12,833 nt of DNA, taken from NCBI GenBank assembly GCA_000402755.1, contig AQSD01000016.1, positions 1 to 12,833 of the forward strand, in the 5' to 3' direction. The DNA comes from Fidelibacterota bacterium SCGC AAA160-B08 (GTDB taxonomy: Bacteria; Fidelibacterota; Marinisomatia; Marinisomatales; Marinisomataceae). Made by a program: the position numbers and the translations under genes. Below the pieces are notes generated by a model. That model ran no database searches. It had not been told where the DNA came from and saw nothing but the letters and a program-made list of their open reading frames with translations. Shown here one piece after another: positions 1 to 6,513 of this stretch. Each line of letters begins with the position of its first letter. Within the stretch, counting starts at the first letter, position 1.

Positions 1-1866
1 AACAACAATAGTATTCAATCAGTTTCTGATGAACCAGATAGCTTGCGTAATGTAAAATTTTCTCCTAACAGTGAGCATGTATCTTATGTAAGAAATGACA
101 ATAATATTTATATATATTCATTAAGCAGTCTCGAAGAAACTCAGGTAACCTTTGATGGAAGTGAAACAATTTTAAATGGACATTTTGGTTGGGTTTATGA
201 AGAAGAGTTTGGTAGTTATGATGCCTATCGATGGAGTCCAAATAGTCAGTATATAGCTTTTTGTAGAGAAGATCAGTCTATGGTAAGAAAATATCCACTT
301 ATTGACTATGAGACCAAATATCCTACAGTGAAATACATATACTACCCTAAGGCAGGAGAAGATAACCCTGAAGTTTCCATTGGTTTGATAGACATTGTAA
401 ATCAACAATCTGATATCCGCACCTTACCAAAAGATTCCTATTATATTCCAAATATACTATGGCAAAGGAATAGTAATAATTTTTTTGTTACTACATTAAA
501 TAGAAAGCAAAATGATTGGAAATTATATAGACATGATATTGATACCAATCAGAATACTTTAGTTTTAAATGATAAAAATGATACTTGGATTGATGCATTT
601 GATTTCTTTGGAATGTCAGGTGTTTTCAGTATTGATATACTGAATAATGGAGAGATTATTTGGATGTCTGAGCGTGATGGATTTAAACATATCTATAGAA
701 GCCGTACAGATGGAAAGTTTATCAATCAAATTACCAGAGGTAAATGGAAGGTAAATGGAATCAATGCTATCGACGAAGAAAATGAGATCATCTATTTCAA
801 TGCAAAAAAAGAATCTGAGATGGAAAACCATGTTTATTCTGTCAGATTTAATGGTTCTAGGCTCAAAAGACTTACAAAAGAAGAAGGGAGTCATTCCGCT
901 TCTTTCTCTCCAACAAAAAATTATTTTATTGATACCCATTCTAGTTTTACGAGAACTCCTAAAACTGTCTTAAGATCAAATTCTGGTGCAATTAAACGAA
1001 TGTTAGCAAGTACAGATAGAAGTAAATTTGATGACTATGGATTTACATATCCTAGACATGTAAATATATTTACTGATGACGGTACTAGGTTAAATGGTAT
1101 TATTACGCTACCCCACAATTTTGATTCTATGAATCAATATCCAGTTATTTTGTATAATTATGGAGGACCTGGATCTCAAATGGTAAACAATAGATGGGGA
1201 GTTGGAAGACATTCTTTTCATCAATATTTTGCACAAAGAGGATTTATCATTTTTTCATTTGATAATAGAGGTACCGGAGGTAGAGGAAAAGCTTTTAAAG
1301 ACCTTGCTTATGGGGACTATGGAAAATATCTTGTTATTGATCATATTGCTGCAGCTAAATACTTACAAAGCCTAACCTATGTGGATGGAGATAATATTGG
1401 AGTATGGGGATGGAGTGGTGGAGGTTATTTGACGAATATGTGTATGACTTTAGGTAGTGATTATTTTAAAGCAGGCGTATCTGGTGCTCCAAACGTAGAT
1501 CCATTACTATATGATACAATTTGGACAGAAAGATATATGGGTCTTGTTGATGAAAATCCTGAAGGATACAAGAATGCATCAGTTTTAACCCATGTAGATA
1601 AAGCAAAAGGTTTTTTACTTCAAATTCATGGTAATGCAGATGACAATGTACATCATCAACATTCTCTTCAATTAGCTAAAGCATATGCAGAAAAAGGCAA
1701 GCATATGGAAATGTTTATATATCCTAATGCTCATCATGGCTTAGGTAATAATAATTTTCTGACATCCGAAGAGACAAAAATTGATGGTTGGGCAAATTAT
1801 AATCATGCATATAGAAAGATAATTAGTTTTTTAATGGAGCATTTATCTAATAAAAATCAAGAATAA
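1..1866 (+). CDS. Dipeptidyl peptidase IV (S9B prolyl oligopeptidase family), 5'-truncated by window edge
   Basis: The frame is open to base 1, so the true start lies outside; the TTG at 43 is an internal Leu codon. The visible 621 residues cover most of the N-terminal beta-propeller and the whole C-terminal alpha/beta hydrolase. The propeller segment WVYEEEF (near bases 190-210) matches the Glu motif by which DPP IV binds the free amino terminus of its substrate. YNYGGPGSQ matches the oxyanion-hole tyrosine region. The nucleophile sits in GWSGGGY (Ser codon 1414-1416), followed by NADDNV for the acidic residue and NAHHGL for the His (codon about 1735-1737). The family removes Xaa-Pro or Xaa-Ala dipeptides from peptide N-termini and is usually exported to the periplasm in Bacteroidota; the signal peptide is outside the window. 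The gene converges on the IDO homologue with one base between stop codons. The Glu motif makes DPP IV more likely than a general prolyl oligopeptidase. Confidence 0.93.
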   Translation, partial: NNNSIQSVSDEPDSLRNVKFSPNSEHVSYVRNDNNIYIYSLSSLEETQVTFDGSETILNGHFGWVYEEEFGSYDAYRWSPNSQYIAFCREDQSMVRKYPLIDYETKYPTVKYIYYPKAGEDNPEVSIGLIDIVNQQSDIRTLPKDSYYIPNILWQRNSNNFFVTTLNRKQNDWKLYRHDIDTNQNTLVLNDKNDTWIDAFDFFGMSGVFSIDILNNGEIIWMSERDGFKHIYRSRTDGKFINQITRGKWKVNGINAIDEENEIIYFNAKKESEMENHVYSVRFNGSRLKRLTKEEGSHSASFSPTKNYFIDTHSSFTRTPKTVLRSNSGAIKRMLASTDRSKFDDYGFTYPRHVNIFTDDGTRLNGIITLPHNFDSMNQYPVILYNYGGPGSQMVNNRWGVGRHSFHQYFAQRGFIIFSFDNRGTGGRGKAFKDLAYGDYGKYLVIDHIAAAKYLQSLTYVDGDNIGVWGWSGGGYLTNMCMTLGSDYFKAGVSGAPNVDPLLYDTIWTERYMGLVDENPEGYKNASVLTHVDKAKGFLLQIHGNADDNVHHQHSLQLAKAYAEKGKHMEMFIYPNAHHGLGNNNFLTSEETKIDGWANYNHAYRKIISFLMEHLSNKNQE

Positions 1867-1867
1867 A

Positions 1868-3490
1868 CTAAGATAAAGATTGATTTTTTTGATGATCTTG
1901 CTTTTCAGCTTTTAGTGCAATCTTTTGAAACTTTCTCATAGAATCTTTATGCTCTTTTGTAATCTCAATTAGTTCATTGGCCCAAGCTATATCAGCATTT
2001 CCCACTAATTCATCTAGTCTATCAATAGTATTAGTAAACATTTTTGGAAGGAATGATGGGGTAGGAGATCCACCGGTACCTTTAGCTTTTGTTTGATGTC
2101 TATATGGGTCAGGTGCTCTTAGAATATACCCAACTACCATCTTATAGTGATCTATGCGATGTTGAATAATCCATCGAACAGAGCTCGCAAGGCTCTTCTT
2201 TAAGTTTTTATTTGATTCAATGGTATCGAAGTAGGAAGAATTTTGTAGTTTTTCGCGAGTTTTTACAATCATTGCATGGTGAGCGGGAGGTCTATATCCT
2301 ACCCTAAATGATTTAAGAAGCTTTGTAAGTGAATCAATCTCACAATCATCGGGTAGGTCTTCATCTACTATAAATCCTTTGCTTATAATATTTTCGATAA
2401 TACAAGCATCTACTTCACTATCACATACATATGCTTGTGTATGTTTACCTACTCCTGTTATTTCGTCTGCAATAGGGTGATAGGAACTATTAGCACCTGT
2501 TTGTCCGTGAAGTCGTCTAATATAGCGACCTTCCATGTTATATTTTTTACTATAAGTATCACCGCATCCTTGAAAAAATAATCCCTCATTATCATAGATG
2601 CTTCCCTGATTTCCATAGAGTCCTTGAATAAAAATACGCACTTCTTTATTGTAGAGTAGCGGTTCGCTGACTTTCCACATAGCATTAAAGAGCTGATTGG
2701 ATTGCTTCAAAGCAAGTTCTATCTTTTCGAGATTTTCAGCTATGTTATTGCCATGGATAGCATCCAATGAATTCTGAATCATCATTTTTGATGTACGCTC
2801 CATTGCAAGATGCGTCATTCTAAATCCTTGTTCATTTCCATCAAAATCATGGAATGAGACTACGGGCTTAATTGATCTTATATAATCAATAGTATCTTTC
2901 ATGTTATCTAAATTATCTAAACTGTAATCTGGCAATATTCCTGATCGTAGTACATAATCTGCGGCATATTCAAATTCAGCTTGCTGACCTGTAATTCTTG
3001 AGGATAAAAGTAATAATCCAGATAAGGGCCAAGGAATAAAAGAACATGCTTTTTTTCCTCCATTAAAGATTGGTTCAATTTTAATACCATTCGCCAACCA
3101 GGAAGCCCAGCACCTTATATCTGCAATAAGTTGAGCAGATTCTCTGGTAGGCATCTCAATATGCTTTTTAACATGCGCTATAAAATGATCCATTAAACTA
3201 TCGTTTAATAGCATCACTTCATTTAATAATTGCTTTTTTCCAATAAGGCCAATTTTTCCGTGATTGTGTACTGCCATCTCACTGGCAAGGTCGCTAATAC
3301 TAGAAAAAGGGTGCGGTAAGGGTTGTAGAGTGCTATAAGGTAATGTAGAATTAGGCTGCCAAATCAATTCAGACGTTTTTTGAATCATAGACGCATCAAA
3401 TTTTAGATCAAAGCATGTTTCAGTAAAGTCGATTCCTTTGCCTAAGTAGGGAAAATTCTTATCAATTTTAATAGTAATATTTTGCTTCAT
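1868..3490 (-). CDS. Indoleamine 2,3-dioxygenase family haem protein, enlarged
   Basis: 540 residues against about 400 for human IDO1. I aligned it by eye with recalled human IDO1. RIFIQGLYGN (residues 285-294) matches the block holding the substrate-binding Arg231. HGQTGANSS (328-336) matches GGSAGQSS. YRPPAHH (399-405) matches YMPPAHR. RIDHYKMVVGYIL (445-457) places the proximal haem ligand at His448. KGTGGS (470-475) matches the C-terminal KGTGGT loop whose Thr contacts the substrate carboxylate. The known family reaction is oxidative opening of the tryptophan indole ring to N-formylkynurenine. Differences are an insert of roughly 30 residues before the PPAH motif, a longer N-terminus, and Glu220 where human IDO has distal Ser167. 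No kynurenine-pathway gene is adjacent, so the substrate is uncertain; PrnB-like chemistry is a less likely alternative. The ATG start lies 5 bp after the thioredoxin stop, implying co-transcription. No signal peptide is seen, so it is probably cytoplasmic. Confidence 0.85.
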   Translation of the reverse strand: MKQNITIKIDKNFPYLGKGIDFTETCFDLKFDASMIQKTSELIWQPNSTLPYSTLQPLPHPFSSISDLASEMAVHNHGKIGLIGKKQLLNEVMLLNDSLMDHFIAHVKKHIEMPTRESAQLIADIRCWASWLANGIKIEPIFNGGKKACSFIPWPLSGLLLLSSRITGQQAEFEYAADYVLRSGILPDYSLDNLDNMKDTIDYIRSIKPVVSFHDFDGNEQGFRMTHLAMERTSKMMIQNSLDAIHGNNIAENLEKIELALKQSNQLFNAMWKVSEPLLYNKEVRIFIQGLYGNQGSIYDNEGLFFQGCGDTYSKKYNMEGRYIRRLHGQTGANSSYHPIADEITGVGKHTQAYVCDSEVDACIIENIISKGFIVDEDLPDDCEIDSLTKLLKSFRVGYRPPAHHAMIVKTREKLQNSSYFDTIESNKNLKKSLASSVRWIIQHRIDHYKMVVGYILRAPDPYRHQTKAKGTGGSPTPSFLPKMFTNTIDRLDELVGNADIAWANELIEITKEHKDSMRKFQKIALKAEKQDHQKNQSLS

Positions 3491-3495
3491 ATTAT

Positions 3496-4113
3496 TTATA
3501 ATATATTATCAATGTAATTAATGACAGATTGATCATCCCATTTGGCAGATCCCACATCTTTTACTAAAATTTCACCCGAACTATCAACTATGAAGGTAGT
3601 TGGAATACCGCGCGTGCTAAATAATTCATCGTCAGTAATTATTTTATATAATGGTAATTTTGCTAAAGCTTCATCTTTTGGTATATAATCGATAATAGTG
3701 TCTCTGCTTTCCTTAGATAAATACAAAAAAACAATATCTTCATTATCTTTATACTGCTCATATAATTTAACCATTGATGGCATTTCTGCTAAGCAAGGAT
3801 TGCACCAAGTTGCCCAGTAATTGATAAACAATGTTTTGCCTTGAAAGTCACGTAAAGAGAATTCAGATCCTTCTAAATCTTCGAATTGTAATAAGTTGAG
3901 ATCAAAATCAACTACAGTAGTAGTCATCTCTTCTAGGGTTGGGGCTTTTAGCTCTGGCACTTCCATGAGTTCTTTAACATAGGAAATAGCTACTGATTTA
4001 TAGTTTCCTTTCCATTTTTCAAGCTCTTGATTGAGATTGTATTGTTCATAAGATAAATAAGAGAGGGTAATAATCATTAATGCTATAATTATGTATAAGT
4101 TATTTTTGCGCAT
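3496..4113 (-). CDS. TlpA-like membrane-anchored thioredoxin-fold oxidoreductase
   Basis: 205 residues from the ATG at 4113-4111. A GTG two codons upstream (4119) is also in frame, but neither site has a clear Shine-Dalgarno sequence, so ATG is preferred. An N-terminal hydrophobic segment (about residues 6-22) follows a short basic start (MRKNN) and looks like an uncleaved signal anchor, with the rest outside the cytoplasm. A charged linker leads into an AhpC/TSA-TlpA thioredoxin domain (about residue 68 onward) with the redox motif WCNPC (Cys104, Cys107) in NYWATWCNPC and the cis-proline loop GIPTTF (Pro171). TlpA/ResA relatives reduce disulfides in the periplasm, often for cytochrome maturation; the actual partner here is unknown. 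It is the first gene of a two-gene minus-strand unit with the IDO homologue. Confidence 0.9.
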   Translation of the reverse strand: MRKNNLYIIIALMIITLSYLSYEQYNLNQELEKWKGNYKSVAISYVKELMEVPELKAPTLEEMTTTVVDFDLNLLQFEDLEGSEFSLRDFQGKTLFINYWATWCNPCLAEMPSMVKLYEQYKDNEDIVFLYLSKESRDTIIDYIPKDEALAKLPLYKIITDDELFSTRGIPTTFIVDSSGEILVKDVGSAKWDDQSVINYIDNIL

Positions 4114-4127
4114 GGTCACTGATAATA

Positions 4128-4160
4128 TTGTAGTTTATTCTAAAAAACTAGCTAAATTTG
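4128..4160 (+). promoter_or_regulatory. Candidate Bacteroidota-type promoter for the 4179-8937 operon
   Basis: TAAATTTG at 4153-4160 fits the Bacteroidota -7 consensus TAnnTTTG exactly. A TTG at 4128-4130 lies 22 bases upstream and could serve as the -33 element. The start codon at 4179 follows 18 bases after the -7 box, implying a very short 5' untranslated region. The box lies in the 65-bp divergent gap between the thioredoxin and the small membrane protein genes, on the correct strand. In AT-rich DNA such a match can arise by chance. I did not find an equivalent box for the divergent gene. Confidence 0.5.
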
Positions 4161-4178
4161 TTAAAATAGGTTCTCAAT

Positions 4179-4382
4179 ATGGAAAAAATAGGATATATAT
4201 TAATTACAACTTTTTATCTTCTCGTTTCATATCTAACCTTACAAAATATAGAACAATTTTATCCTGACGGCTTATTAGTTCTACTAATCTATAGCGGTGT
4301 ATTTATATTATTTTTGAAGGTGTTAAAGGAAAGATTAAACAATAAAGAAGATGATTATTATTCTAAGGAGATAAATAAATGA
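4179..4382 (+). CDS. Small two-helix membrane protein, unknown function
   Basis: 67 residues. Two hydrophobic segments, about residues 5-20 and 31-47, are separated by a short polar loop (NIEQFYPDG), and a charged tail rich in Lys, Glu and Asp follows. This suggests a small integral membrane hairpin. I do not recognise a family. Its reality is supported by the well-placed promoter-like box upstream and by a 4-nt ATGA overlap with the next gene, which suggests translational coupling. It is the first gene of a six-gene run. The sequence suggests no specific function. Confidence 0.7.
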   Translation: MEKIGYILITTFYLLVSYLTLQNIEQFYPDGLLVLLIYSGVFILFLKVLKERLNNKEDDYYSKEINK

Positions 4383-4693
4383 TTGTTGTTACTCAAGAAA
4401 GTATAGCCAATAGATCTATTACCGAAACATTAGGAACTGTTCATGGACAGTCTATAAGAGCAAGACATATTGGAAAAGATATTCTTGCTGGACTAAGGAA
4501 TGTTGTTGGTGGAGAGATTACAGAATATTCTAAGCTAATGGCAGAATCCAGACAGCAGGCAATGGATCGCATGATTGCCAATGCAGAAGAGCAAGGAGCT
4601 GATGCCATTGTAGCAGTACGATTTACGACATCAATGTTGCAGCAAGGTGCTTCTGAAATTTTTATCTATGGGACGGCTGTAAAGTTAAGCTAA
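4379..4693 (+). CDS. YbjQ/UPF0145 family protein
   Basis: 104 residues, the usual length of this small family. Family marks include the TLGTVHGQSIRARHIGKDI stretch, the GLRNVVGGEITEY segment, the central helix with MAESRQQAMDRM, and GADAIVAVRF followed by a C-terminal GTAVKL. By recalled comparison, E. coli YbjQ has matching FAGIRDIVGG, GADAVVG and GTAVK segments. Members form small oligomeric (pentameric) assemblies and were once labelled heavy-metal-binding; their biological role is unsettled. There is no signal peptide, so it is probably cytoplasmic. GGAG at 4368-4371 upstream is a plausible ribosome binding site. The start overlaps the previous stop by 4 nt, and the stop overlaps the next start by 1 nt (TAATG), so it is embedded in the operon. 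Confidence 0.88.
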   Translation: MIVVTQESIANRSITETLGTVHGQSIRARHIGKDILAGLRNVVGGEITEYSKLMAESRQQAMDRMIANAEEQGADAIVAVRFTTSMLQQGASEIFIYGTAVKLS

Positions 4694-5007
4694 TGCATAC
4701 TATCCCTAAAAATGTCGCAAATTGTTTTGCAGTTATTTTTTCTTATGAATTAAGTGATAATTTGGATGGATACTCTTCTATGGATCAAGATACAATCGAT
4801 GCAGTACAATTTATCGATGGTTATTTGGGATATGAAAAGTTTGGTGATGGCATCAGCAATGTATTTATTTCATATTGGAAAGATATGAATAGTGTTAATC
4901 TTTGGAAAAAAAATTTACTACATATTCAGGCTAAAAAAAAAGGCCCGACTTGGTATAAAAATTATCGAGTTCAAATTACAGAAATACACCAAGATATCAA
5001 TCACTAG
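4693..5007 (+). CDS. ABM-domain (dimeric alpha/beta-barrel) protein
   Basis: 104 residues forming one antibiotic-biosynthesis-monooxygenase-like domain. The N-terminal strand is FAVIFSYEL. The central segment IDGYLGYEKFGDGISNVFISYWKDM is typical of the group that gauges cofactor-free monooxygenases and stress-response relatives, and the end WYKNYRVQITEI is also characteristic (compare the common WYxxYRVRV pattern). Some family members oxidise aromatic substrates or degrade haem, but many have no known activity, and I see no residue that assigns one here. It starts in a 1-nt overlap with the YbjQ-family stop and ends 4 bp before the alkyltransferase start, so it is probably co-translated in the operon. 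Confidence 0.85.
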   Translation: MHTIPKNVANCFAVIFSYELSDNLDGYSSMDQDTIDAVQFIDGYLGYEKFGDGISNVFISYWKDMNSVNLWKKNLLHIQAKKKGPTWYKNYRVQITEIHQDINH

Positions 5008-5011
5008 ACAT

Positions 5012-5506
5012 ATGGAACATAAAATATTTCAAATATCTAATATCCACTTTTATTTTAAAATTTTTTTTGAAAATGGGAAGCTATATAAATTGACTTTCTC
5101 TGATAAAAAAAATGATTTAATTGACCCGCAACTATCTTTAAAAATCAATGAAGGGAGACCTTCTCAATTCGCAAAAGAAGTACAAATTCAATTAGATAAA
5201 TACTTTAAAAGAAAATTAAAATTTTTTGATATCCCACTAAATATTGAGGGTAGCGACTTCACAAAAAATGTCTTAAAAGAAATTGGTAAGATTCCTTACG
5301 GTGAAACGAAGAGTTATAAAGAAGTAGCGGAAAAAATCAAGAAGCCAAAAGCTGCTCGAGCAGTGGGAAGAGCTAGTGGCGCTAATCGTATTCCCATTAT
5401 CATTCCCTGTCATAGAGTGATAGGCAGTAGTGGAGAGTTGACCGGGTATAGTGGCGGTGGAGGTCTTTTATTTAAATCTTATCTACAACTATTGGAGAAG
5501 AAATGA
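5012..5506 (+). CDS. Methylated-DNA--protein-cysteine S-methyltransferase (Ogt/AGT type)
   Basis: 164 residues from the ATG at 5012, chosen because the frame's longer upstream extension would lie inside the ABM gene and because this ATG follows that gene's stop by 4 bp. The C-terminal domain carries the suicide active site PCHRV (Cys133) and the DNA-recognition helix RAVGRASGANRIP, whose RAVG holds the Arg finger; GYSGGGG matches the substrate-pocket loop. The N-terminal part (1-75) is the poorly conserved ribonuclease-like domain. The enzyme removes O6-alkyl groups from guanine by transferring them irreversibly to its cysteine. There is no Ada-type Zn/AraC domain, so it is a stand-alone Ogt type. 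The stop overlaps the next start by 4 nt (ATGA). Confidence 0.95.
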   Translation: MEHKIFQISNIHFYFKIFFENGKLYKLTFSDKKNDLIDPQLSLKINEGRPSQFAKEVQIQLDKYFKRKLKFFDIPLNIEGSDFTKNVLKEIGKIPYGETKSYKEVAEKIKKPKAARAVGRASGANRIPIIIPCHRVIGSSGELTGYSGGGGLLFKSYLQLLEKK

Positions 5507-6498
5507 AATTTTATATATATGTTATGGCTATAGTAGGATCTTCTTATTTGTTTGCACAAGATCTGAAATGGAATCAAGAAATTGTTACGTTTAAAAGCGC
5601 AAATCCATTTTCTTTTGAGCAGATTATTGTTGACTTAGACAAGCAATCTGTTCAGGATGTTTCAGGCATACTCACGTTACCTGAAGATTTTGATCCTAGT
5701 ATTAAATATCCTTTAATTATAGGAGTAGCAGGAAGTCTAAATTGGGGCATTCACCATTTAGAATACTTAAAAATGTATCAAGAGATGGGGTTTGCAACTT
5801 TTCAATTACAAAGCTTTGATAGTCGTGATGTTAAATCTACAGTTGGTAGTCAGACAGAAGTGACAACAGCTATGGTTATTCTCGACAGTTATCGTGCCCT
5901 ACAAGCACTTAGTACTCATCCGAATATTGATATAGATCGATCTGGTATCACAGGATGGAGTCTTGGAGGAGGAGTATCTTTATATTCTGCATGGATGCCA
6001 TTAATCAATGCAATCAATGGGGGAGAATTTATGTTTGCTGCACATTTGCCCGTTTATCCGCCATGTATGGCATACCCATATCCAAGCAAAAATATGCAAT
6101 TTAGTACTGCTCCGATTCATGTCCTTATCGGAGAATTAGATAATTGGGTACCCGCAGTAGCCTGCACAGAATTGATAGATAAGATGCGTGCGAGTGAATT
6201 TCCAACGAATATTGATATTACAATTTATGATAATGCTCACCATTCATTTGATAGAGTGTCAGAAGTTACCGTAAATGAAAATGGATATACATTAGGCGAT
6301 TGTCGCTTTCCAATGAATGAAGAAGGAACACTTTGGTTGAGTGAATATTGGCAAATACCTATCAATACACCTATGAGACAAAAGTTAGCATTATTAACCT
6401 GCGCTGGTAGAGGTCCTAGTATAGGAGGAAATACCAAAGCACGTGAAGCATCTTTCAAATTTTCGGCAGAATTTTTTACTAAACATCTCAAAAAATAA
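5503..6498 (+). CDS. Secreted dienelactone-hydrolase-like alpha/beta hydrolase
   Basis: 331 residues. The N-terminus (about 1-18, ending SSYLFA before QD) is a signal peptide with a plausible signal peptidase I site, so the protein is exported. The hydrolase fold shows the nucleophile elbow GWSLGGG (Ser153), an acidic residue in GELDNW (Asp213) and a His in DNAHHSF (246/247), which gives a complete triad. The general pattern resembles dienelactone hydrolase and prolyl-oligopeptidase-like esterases, but there is no propeller. After the triad a tail of about 85 residues continues to the C-terminus; Cys188, Cys221, Cys273 and Cys311 could form disulfides outside the cytoplasm. GGAG at 5494-5497 supports the start, which overlaps the alkyltransferase stop. 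The substrate cannot be assigned. Confidence 0.83.
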   Translation: MKFYIYVMAIVGSSYLFAQDLKWNQEIVTFKSANPFSFEQIIVDLDKQSVQDVSGILTLPEDFDPSIKYPLIIGVAGSLNWGIHHLEYLKMYQEMGFATFQLQSFDSRDVKSTVGSQTEVTTAMVILDSYRALQALSTHPNIDIDRSGITGWSLGGGVSLYSAWMPLINAINGGEFMFAAHLPVYPPCMAYPYPSKNMQFSTAPIHVLIGELDNWVPAVACTELIDKMRASEFPTNIDITIYDNAHHSFDRVSEVTVNENGYTLGDCRFPMNEEGTLWLSEYWQIPINTPMRQKLALLTCAGRGPSIGGNTKAREASFKFSAEFFTKHLKK

Positions 6499-6513
6499 TA
6501 TCTAAATTATTAC

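Noticed and set aside
43..45. TTG as the start of the peptidase gene
   Set aside because: The frame is open upstream to base 1 and continues beta-propeller sequence, so this is an internal Leu codon of a truncated gene.
1876..1899. Possible terminator hairpin at the convergent junction (AAGAT / ATCTT around a T-rich loop)
   Set aside because: Only 5 Watson-Crick pairs plus two G-U pairs, mostly A-T, with no clean T-run after the stem; too weak in this AT-rich DNA.
4892..5011. Upstream extension of the alkyltransferase frame
   Set aside because: It overlaps the ABM-domain gene and encodes no family sequence; the ATG at 5012 directly follows the ABM stop and starts a protein of normal length.
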